Shown here in pieces: positions 58,517 to 64,000 of a stretch of DNA of 64,000 nucleotides (the stretch's first letter is position 1; each line of letters starts with the position of its first letter). This stretch comes from an uncultured Collinsella sp. (lineage in GTDB: Bacteria; Actinomycetota; Coriobacteriia; Coriobacteriales; Coriobacteriaceae): NCBI GenBank assembly GCA_900545745.1, contig URAD01000001.1, forward strand, positions 1 through 64,000, read 5' to 3'. Under the pieces are notes generated by a model. The model saw nothing but the letters and a program-made list of their open reading frames with translations, was not told the DNA's origin and searched no databases. The translations under genes were made by a program, and so were the position numbers.

Positions 58517-58764
58517 CGCACGACCTCCCACATATCAATCACGGTATAGCCCTCGGTGGGAACACCCGCCTCGGCGAGTTCGCCGCGCAGCAGTTCCTCA
58601 TCGGCAGGCAACGCCTTCCACGCCAGACCGCAGCCGGCAGCGACCTCCCCGGGCACGGGAATCGTTCGCCCGGGAAGGCCGCGCTCAATGCACAGGGACT
58701 CGCAGCCCATGGCGGCCGCCGTGGTGGGAAACGTGATGACAAGCGCCGGGCGCTTCTCCCTCAT
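58513..58764 (-). CDS. DUF3343 (putative Se/S carrier-like) protein
   Basis: An 83-residue single-domain DUF3343 protein. FPTTAAAMGCESLCIERG and GRTIPVPGEVAAGCGLAWK align with the domain of the longer protein at 30459; the second cysteine of the C-terminal pair is replaced (GCGLAW versus GCGLCW). Placed between yedF and the desulfurase-like gene, with 19 bases and a 4-base overlap. It may pass persulfide or perselenide between them; this is inferred. The ATG at 58764 follows GGAG. Confidence 0.82.
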   Translation of the reverse strand: MREKRPALVITFPTTAAAMGCESLCIERGLPGRTIPVPGEVAAGCGLAWKALPADEELLRGELAEAGVPTEGYTVIDMWEVVR

Positions 58765-58783
58765 GGCAACTCCAACCAATACG

Positions 58784-59410
58784 CTACGGGCGCACGACGC
58801 GCACGGCCTGCTCCATCTTCTCCACAATCACGTACATATTCGTGACCTCGCCCACCGCGAGCTGGTCCTTAATGCCATAGTGATCGAGGCAGGTACCGCA
58901 GGTGAGAATCTCGACACCCTGCTCGGCCAGACCCTTCAGGTCGTCGAGCACCGGCGAGCCCTCGACGGTGAGCTTGGCGCCGCCGTTGTAGAACAGCATG
59001 GTCGCGGGCAGCTCCTCCTGCTGCGTCACGGCAAAGATAAACGCCTTCATGAGCTTGTGGCCCAGCTCGTCGTCGCCACGGCCCATGCAGTCGGTGTAGA
59101 CGGAAATGACGAGCTTGCCCTTGCCGGCGCTGGCATCACAGAAGGCAGCGCCATCCTGCTCGGGATCGGCCACGGCAACGGCGCCAGAGGTCGCCACGGT
59201 CACGTGCCACTCGGCGTCAGAAACCTTCTCGACCGAGGCCGTGCAGCCTTTCTCCTGCGCCATCTTGGAAATGTTCTTGACGGCGGTCTCATTATCGACC
59301 GAGGTCACGACGGCGCCCTCGCCATCGAGCTGCTTCAGGGCTTTGAGCGTCTTGACGACGGGCAGCGGGCAGGCATCGCCCATGGCATTGACTTCAATTT
59401 TGGTAGACAT
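58784..59410 (-). CDS. yedF: Selenium metabolism protein YedF
   Basis: A 208-residue two-domain protein. Residues 1-75 are TusA-like with the CPxP motif (GDACPLPVVKTLKAL). Residues 95-208 are DsrE-like with a conserved cysteine pair in EILTCGTCLDHYG. Family members co-occur with selD and are proposed to deliver selenium. The ATG at 59410 follows AAAGGAAAAG; selD ends 60 bases upstream. Confidence 0.92.
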   Translation of the reverse strand: MSTKIEVNAMGDACPLPVVKTLKALKQLDGEGAVVTSVDNETAVKNISKMAQEKGCTASVEKVSDAEWHVTVATSGAVAVADPEQDGAAFCDASAGKGKLVISVYTDCMGRGDDELGHKLMKAFIFAVTQQEELPATMLFYNGGAKLTVEGSPVLDDLKGLAEQGVEILTCGTCLDHYGIKDQLAVGEVTNMYVIVEKMEQAVRVVRP

Positions 59411-59470
59411 AGCTTTTCCTTTCGAAAGAACCGTTCTAGAGAACGGTAAACAGTTACATAAACGTGCGGG

Positions 59471-60520
59471 CTAGCGAACAACGTGGACGGCAGGACCGCC
59501 TGGCACCGACTCGCACACGCGACCGACGACGGCGGCAATACGTCCTTCGGCATGCAGACGGCGCGCAAGCTCATCCACATCGGCAGCAGGTGCCGCGATA
59601 AGCAGGCCACCAGACGTCTGCGGGTCGTACAGCGCGTCGAGCATGCCCGGCTCAAGGTCCTCGTCGGCCGTCACGCGCGGGCCAAAGAAGTCCTGGTTGC
59701 GGTAGGAGCCCGCGGGGATAATGCCCAAACGCGCCATGTCGAGCACCTGGTCAAAGAGCGGCACCGCCCCCGACGCAAGCTCAATCTGCACGCCCGAGCC
59801 CTCGGCCATCTCGCACGCATGCCCGATCAGGCCAAAGCCCGTGATGTCGGTGCAGCCGTGAAGCTCAAGTCCCTCGGCCAGACGAATCGGAGCCTCGTTG
59901 AGGGTGCGCATCGAGTCAAACATGGCTGCGGCCTCGTCCTGCTCGATGAGCTCGCCCTTAATGGCCGTGGTGATGATGCCCGAGCCAACCGCCTTGGTCA
60001 GCAGTAACGCATCGCCCACGCGCGCGCCGCTGTTGGCGAGCATGCGGTCGAGCGCGACAAACCCGCTCACGGACAGGCCGTACTTGGGCTCGTCGTCGTT
60101 GATGGTGTGACCGCCCGCGATGGAGCAACCCGCCTCGACGCACTTGTCGGCGCCGCCCGCCAGAATCTGACCGGCAACCTCAACGCCCAGACAGCTCGGG
60201 ATGCACAGCAAGTTCATGGCATGGCTCGGCCGCCCGCCCATGGCGTAGATGTCCGACAGCGAGTTTGCCGCGGCGATCTGGCCAAACAAAAACGGGTCGT
60301 CGACCATCGGTGGGAAGAAGTCGATGGACTGCACGAGACCCAAGTTATCGCCAACGCGAAAGACGCTCGCATCGTCGGAGGTATCGAACCCCACGAGCAA
60401 GTTGTCGTTATGCACATTGGGTAAATCGCCCAGGACCTGGGCGAGGGCTCCAGGAGCCAACTTAGCGGCTCAACCGCTCGCGGCCGTCATAGACGTGAGC
60501 CTCATGGTGTCCTTAGCCAT
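59471..60520 (-). CDS. selD: Selenide, water dikinase, selenoprotein (Sec17)
   Basis: Makes selenophosphate from selenide and ATP. Read through UGA (60470-60472) the protein is 349 residues: TAASG-U-AAKLAPGALAQVL. Sec17 and Lys20 take the places of Cys17 and Lys20 of E. coli SelD, so the residue that meets selenium is itself selenocysteine. DNLLVGFDTSDDASVFRV and the AIRS-type ATP-binding core follow. The ATG at 60520 has GGGAGG seven bases upstream. A caller treating UGA as stop would begin the gene after it and miss the catalytic end. The first 19 bases overlap the glycosyltransferase gene. Confidence 0.95.
60428..60472 (-). promoter_or_regulatory. UGA(Sec) codon and candidate SECIS of selD
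   Basis: After the UGA (60472-60470), GCCCA-GGUCC-UGGGC forms a hairpin at 60442-60428, its loop close to the GGUCU of fdhF. A second possible stem, GGCTC/GAGCC, lies between them. Confidence 0.75.
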
Positions 60521-61731
60521 ACGAACCTCCCTTCCAACAAATCAACGACTTTAAGTATACGCGCCAGGCACGCTTCCCAAGAGACCGCCGACGGCTCGAA
60601 CGTCGAAGGCGGAGCCGCAAGCGCCTGCGCGATAGCATCTGCCAGTGCGCGCTCAAACAACGGAAGGTCGGCCGCCACGGGCGTGTCGACATCCGTCATA
60701 CGCGGCGACGCCACCCACGTCACGGGAGCACCGGGAAGCATCGCCTCCATCCAGGGACGAACGCCGGGCAAATCAGTCGCCACAACTTTGCAGCCGCACG
60801 CGAGGGCCTCAATCGTCACGAGCGGCAGACCCTCGTAAAACGAAGGCAGCACAAAAACGTCGGAACTGCGGTAGGCACGCACGAGCTCATCGCTATCCAG
60901 GCGCCCCGCCAGCGTCACCGGCGCATCCGAGGCCGCGGTCAAGCGCTCGATACGCGCGTACTCGGCATCGTCCCCGCGGCCGCCCACAAGTACCAAGCCA
61001 GATGGGCGGACGCCATCGTCAATCGGCAATGACACGGCTCGAACCAGCGACTCGACGCCCTTTTTAAAGCAAATCTTGCCCACGTACACAAGCGATCCCG
61101 GCTGCCTCGCCACGCTTGCGTCGCGACAGAAGACGCGATGGTCGTAGCCCGTCCCAATCACGTGGATGCGATCGGTATCGACGCCGCACACCAGGCTAAT
61201 CTGCTCAGCCTGCTCAGCATGGAGCGCAAAGACGGCATCGAGCCGACGAACCGCACTTACGATGCGATCGCGCTCGAGCGCATGCGAACGCAGCTGGCGC
61301 AGGTCGGTCGAATGGCACACTGCAACAACTGGCACGCCCCGGACACACTCGCGCGCCAATGCGGTCACCAGATACAGGTGATGGCAGAGCACCAGATCGG
61401 GCCGAAACTCAGCCACCGCCCGATCGATTGCAGCAGCAAATGCCCGCTCAAATGCCTTGAGCATCGAAGGCGTCAGATCACGATAGCGTGTAGAGGGATA
61501 GGGCATGACATCGGACATACCGCAGATGGGAAACGGCAGCTCGGGCGACTCGAACGGTACGGCAAACACGGCAGCACGTCGGTCCAGCTCGCCTTGGGTA
61601 TCACCCGGAGCCGCGCCGCAAAGCACGGCGGCGCGATGCCCCGTCTCGATCTGTTCGCGCACGAGCGCGGCAAGGTAGGTGCCGCTGCCGGTGCTATCTG
61701 GTTTTTGTGCCGAGATATTGAGGATGCGCAT
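60502..61731 (-). CDS. GT4-type glycosyltransferase overlapping selD
   Basis: A 409-residue GT-B glycosyltransferase, GT4-like. The N-terminal domain has QKPDSTGSGTYLAALVREQ and CHSTDLRQLRSHAL. The C-terminal nucleotide-sugar domain has LVYVGKICFKKGVESLVRAV, VTLAGRLDSDEL and the E-x7-E motif in YEGLPLVTIEALACG. No membrane segment or signal is visible, so it is cytoplasmic. It sits 14 bases after the activase and its end overlaps selD by 19 bases, tying it to selenium metabolism by position. SenB of the selenoneine pathway is a glycosyltransferase-like selenosugar synthase encoded with a selD homologue; whether this protein is similar in function is unknown. The ATG at 61731 follows GGGGTG. 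Confidence 0.82.
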   Translation of the reverse strand: MRILNISAQKPDSTGSGTYLAALVREQIETGHRAAVLCGAAPGDTQGELDRRAAVFAVPFESPELPFPICGMSDVMPYPSTRYRDLTPSMLKAFERAFAAAIDRAVAEFRPDLVLCHHLYLVTALARECVRGVPVVAVCHSTDLRQLRSHALERDRIVSAVRRLDAVFALHAEQAEQISLVCGVDTDRIHVIGTGYDHRVFCRDASVARQPGSLVYVGKICFKKGVESLVRAVSLPIDDGVRPSGLVLVGGRGDDAEYARIERLTAASDAPVTLAGRLDSDELVRAYRSSDVFVLPSFYEGLPLVTIEALACGCKVVATDLPGVRPWMEAMLPGAPVTWVASPRMTDVDTPVAADLPLFERALADAIAQALAAPPSTFEPSAVSWEACLARILKVVDLLEGRFVWLRTP

Positions 61732-61745
61732 GTCGCGGTACACCC

Positions 61746-62510
61746 CTAGGCCAAGGCGGCGGCGCGAATCGCCGCGCCGATGGCGCCGGCAAAGCGGGCC
61801 GTGGGCGAGGTGGTCACCGGAGACCCCAGCAGCGCGCCCAACCGTTCCACAACGTAAGCGTTCTCGCACAAGCCGCCGGTCAGGTAGTACGGAGCACCCG
61901 CTGCCTGCGAGGCCATAGTCGCCACGCGCGATACGACGCTCTCGATCACGCCACGCGCGATGTTCTCGCGCGGCTCGCCGCGGCCGATGAGGCTAATGAC
62001 TTCACTTTCGGCAAAGACCGTGCACATGCTGCTGATCTTGGTGGGCTCGCCGGAGCGAGCCAACTCTGCCATCTGCTGCTGAGAAATGCCCAAGCGGTCG
62101 GCCATGATCTCCAGAAAGCGTCCCGTACCGGCAGCGCACTTGTCGTTCATGGCGAACTTGGCCACGCGCCCGCCTTTGAGCTGGATGACCTTGGTGTCCT
62201 GGCCGCCCACGTCAATCACCGTGCCGTGGTCGCCAAAAAGCGCTACGGCACCGGCGCCGTGGCAGGTGATCTCAGTCACGACCTTGTGCGCAAAGGGCAC
62301 GGCAACGCGGCCGTAGCCGGTCGCGATAACGCGCACATCGTCGGCTGCCACGTCGTAGCCGGACGCAGCAAGCTCGCCGCGCAGGCGCTCGGCCGCATCG
62401 ACCGAGGAGAACCCGGTTGGCTGCACACACGTCCACGCCACCGAACCCTCCCCGTCGACCACAGCAGCCTTAGCCGCCGTAGACCCGATATCGATCCCGA
62501 TCCCTATCAT
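61746..62510 (-). CDS. 2-hydroxyacyl-CoA dehydratase activase-like ATPase
   Basis: A 254-residue ASKHA ATPase of the HgdC/YjiL group. IGIDIGSTAAKAAVVD is the phosphate-1 loop. VIDVGGQDTKVIQL and the [4Fe-4S] ligands in NDKCAAGTGRF and SSMCTVFAESEV are family marks; a homodimer shares one cluster. With ATP it pushes electrons at low potential into a partner Fe-S enzyme, here surely the protein encoded 155 bases upstream. The ATG at 62510 follows AGAGAG. Confidence 0.92.
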   Translation of the reverse strand: MIGIGIDIGSTAAKAAVVDGEGSVAWTCVQPTGFSSVDAAERLRGELAASGYDVAADDVRVIATGYGRVAVPFAHKVVTEITCHGAGAVALFGDHGTVIDVGGQDTKVIQLKGGRVAKFAMNDKCAAGTGRFLEIMADRLGISQQQMAELARSGEPTKISSMCTVFAESEVISLIGRGEPRENIARGVIESVVSRVATMASQAAGAPYYLTGGLCENAYVVERLGALLGSPVTTSPTARFAGAIGAAIRAAALA

Positions 62511-62570
62511 GGCTCTCTTCCAATCTAAACATCAAAGGTAGCGGCGCGTTCAGGCGCCTTAGCTCTAGGT

Positions 62571-62664
62571 TTCTCAGGTGCCGGAGATTGCCCCGAAAGA
62601 GGAGCGCAGCGTACTTTGGGTACGCAAGCGACAGTTTGAGGGGCAAGATCCGGTGCCTGAGGAA
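62571..62664. repeat. 94-bp palindromic repeat, copy 1
   Basis: Outer arms TTCTCAGGTGCCGGA.. and TCCGGTGCCTGAGGAA enclose an inner stem GCGTAC/GTACGC. Pairing extends to 62563-62671 and so reaches the stop codon of the dehydratase-like gene. Same length and plan as the copy at 63871. Confidence 0.85.
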
Positions 62665-62665
62665 G

Positions 62666-63829
62666 CTAGAGGGTTTCGATGAAGGCGGCGATGCGCGTCT
62701 CGATCTGGCCCATGTCACCGTTGCTGTAGTCGGTCTCGATCTTCATATACGGAATACCCGCACCCTCGACGGCCTCCTGCATGCGCGCGCTCTCAACGTT
62801 GAAGGTGTGGCAGGCCTGTAGCACGCTCTCTACCACGCCATCGACATGGTACTTCTCGCACATGGCCAGCGTGTTCTCCATGCGGCCGTCGTTAGGCGTC
62901 ATGACCGAGCAGTTGATATCCAGGTAGCGGTCGGCGATGGCGCGCAGAATGTCGGGCGCGTCCGGGTCGATCATCATAGCCGCCGTGCGCTCACCCGAGC
63001 AGTCGTCCATGCACACGACCACGCCGCCGTTGGACTCGATGGTGCGGCCGATCTTGTTAATCACACCGCCCACCGGGCAACCGGTGATCAGAATGCGCTT
63101 GGCGTCCGCCGCAACCGGGCGCTCGCCCGCGTCGTAGGCCTCGCGCAGCTTGGCGACCTTTTGCTCCAGCTGCTGCGTATAGGCCTCGATATCAAAGCTG
63201 AACGTACCGGCAAACATAGTGCTCATCAGGTCGACGCCGCTCATGGCCGCCGGCTGGTTGGCCTGCAGCGCAAACATCTTGAGCTGAGCCGCACGCAAGC
63301 GGTTGCGACGACGGACGGCAGCACGCAGGTCATCGTCGGTAATCGTGATGCCGTAGAAGCCCTCGAGCTCCTCCTTGAGCAGGCGGCACTCCTCGTACCA
63401 GCCTTCACGCTCGTAGGCGCGATCGCGACCCTGCGGAAGATGCAGAATGTGCGTGCGCTTGAGCTCGTTGAGTAGCTCGTACATCTTCTTCTTGCCGTCG
63501 CAGGTGGTCTCGCCGATGATCATGTCGCTAAAGTACGTAAACGGGCACTTTTGCGAATAGGCAAAACCATACGTAGACTTGATGAGCGGGCACAGGTTTG
63601 CCGGCAGCACCTTCTCGGCCTCGGGAATCACCTCGTCGGACGTGCCGCACAGCGCCACGCTCGCAGCCCCCGCGGCATCGATAATCTCGAGCGGCGTGTA
63701 GCTGCACAGAAAACCGACCAGGCGATTACCCGCCTGCTTATAATCCTTGACGCGAATAAACGCCGCCTTGCGTTGCTCGTTGAACTCCTCAAACGTGGAC
63801 GGCAACGGCTGCTCAATATTTTCCGACAT
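62666..63829 (-). CDS. 2-hydroxyacyl-CoA dehydratase D-component-like / double-cubane-type Fe-S protein
   Basis: A 387-residue single-subunit member of the HgdB/YjiM family. Cysteines recur at the family's positions: GFLCSYTP, VALCGTSD, NLCPLIKS, KCPFTY, ETTCDGKKKM, TGCPVGG and QACHTF. Only one such subunit plus an activase is seen, not an alpha-beta pair, so the double-cubane-cluster reductases are a better match than a true 2-hydroxyacyl-CoA dehydratase. Substrate unknown. The ATG at 63829 follows AAGGAG. It leads the activase-GT-selD-yedF operon within this window, and a related gene seems to precede it. Confidence 0.85.
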   Translation of the reverse strand: MSENIEQPLPSTFEEFNEQRKAAFIRVKDYKQAGNRLVGFLCSYTPLEIIDAAGAASVALCGTSDEVIPEAEKVLPANLCPLIKSTYGFAYSQKCPFTYFSDMIIGETTCDGKKKMYELLNELKRTHILHLPQGRDRAYEREGWYEECRLLKEELEGFYGITITDDDLRAAVRRRNRLRAAQLKMFALQANQPAAMSGVDLMSTMFAGTFSFDIEAYTQQLEQKVAKLREAYDAGERPVAADAKRILITGCPVGGVINKIGRTIESNGGVVVCMDDCSGERTAAMMIDPDAPDILRAIADRYLDINCSVMTPNDGRMENTLAMCEKYHVDGVVESVLQACHTFNVESARMQEAVEGAGIPYMKIETDYSNGDMGQIETRIAAFIETL

Positions 63830-63870
63830 ATAACTCCTTAACAAACCTTTTAACCAACCAAGGAAACGGC

Positions 63871-63964
63871 TTTCCCAGGTGCCCGAGGTTGCCGTGAAAG
63901 ATGAGCGCCGCATACTTTGGTAGCAAGCGATGGTTTGAACGGCAAGATCGGGTGCCTGGGGAAG
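63871..63964. repeat. 94-bp palindromic repeat, copy 2
   Basis: TTTCCCAGGTGCCCGAGGTTGC.. and its complement ending GGTGCCTGGGGAAGC, with the inner GCATACTTTGGTAGC. Position by position similar to copy 1 and likewise just beyond the 3' end of a gene. Confidence 0.85.
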
Positions 63965-63982
63965 CCGCTGGACCGGATAGCC

Positions 63983-64000
63983 CTAAATGGTTTCCAAGAA
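63983..64000 (-). CDS. 3' end of a gene entering from the right, probably a paralogue of the 62666 gene
   Basis: Minus-strand codons read F-L-E-T-I-stop, close to the F-I-E-T-L-stop that ends the 62666 protein, and the same palindrome follows both stops. Only five residues are visible, so the call rests mainly on the repeated arrangement. Confidence 0.4.
   Translation of the reverse strand, partial: FLETI

Noticed and set aside
63841..64000. An rRNA or tRNA at the right edge
   Set aside because: The structure is a gene-end palindrome duplicated from 62571; it has no tRNA T-loop or anticodon arm.

Overview
The window comes from a high-GC anaerobic actinobacterium, most likely a gut Coriobacteriia close to Collinsella. 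I infer this from the gene content (formate hydrogenlyase, Sec machinery, NADP glutamate dehydrogenase, fused xanthine-type Mo hydroxylase), the base composition and many dispersed palindromes. No 16S gene is present, so the assignment is an inference.

Layout. 1-0.4 kb: tail of an IS30-type transposase. 0.7-24.4 kb: mostly housekeeping and carbon metabolism. This includes thrS, a zinc-ribbon membrane protein, a three-gene glycerol-3-phosphate dehydrogenase-like operon, a Xaa-Pro dipeptidase, folC, valS, an antitoxin/PIN pair, a beta-glucoside PTS-GH1 operon with an FadH-like ene reductase and a divergent Crp/Fnr regulator, clpX-clpP-tig and tRNA-Leu. 24.9-38.5 kb: molybdenum/selenium block with the fused Mo hydroxylase and its FAD subunit, gdhA, a DUF3343 protein, mobA, tRNA-Sec (selC), selB, selA, a bis-MGD oxidoreductase and a formate channel. 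38.5-53.0 kb: a complete formate hydrogenlyase-2 operon read on the minus strand (hydN-like, fdhF, hyfABCDEFGHI, hyfJ/hycH, hycI, focA). 53.4-57.3 kb: a second antitoxin/PIN pair, an AbiEi/nuclease-like gene, tRNA-Gly, tRNA-Pro and brnQ. 57.3-64 kb: a second selenium operon (2-hydroxyacyl-CoA dehydratase-like protein, its activase, glycosyltransferase, selD, yedF, DUF3343, cysteine desulfurase-like).

Two genes contain an in-frame UGA that must be read as selenocysteine: fdhF (Sec140) and selD itself (Sec17). Each has a hairpin just downstream whose loop reads GGUC(U/C), as expected of a bacterial SECIS. selA, selB, selC, selD and the selenoenzyme they serve therefore lie in one 64-kb stretch, together with the hydrogenase that takes electrons from FdhF and the formate channel.

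Intergenic DNA is unusually rich in palindromes. There are seven copies of a 65-bp element whose arms covary, two 140-160-bp palindromes around pepQ sharing a core but not arms, two around valS with the same property, a tandem REP-like cluster at 24.66 kb, a pair of 67-bp repeats at 3.3 kb and a pair of 94-bp repeats bordering the 2-hydroxyacyl-CoA dehydratase-like gene. The least explained biology is the selenium operon at 57.4-64 kb, where a GT4-type glycosyltransferase overlaps a Sec-containing SelD and a probable low-potential Fe-S reductase with its ATP-dependent activator precedes them.
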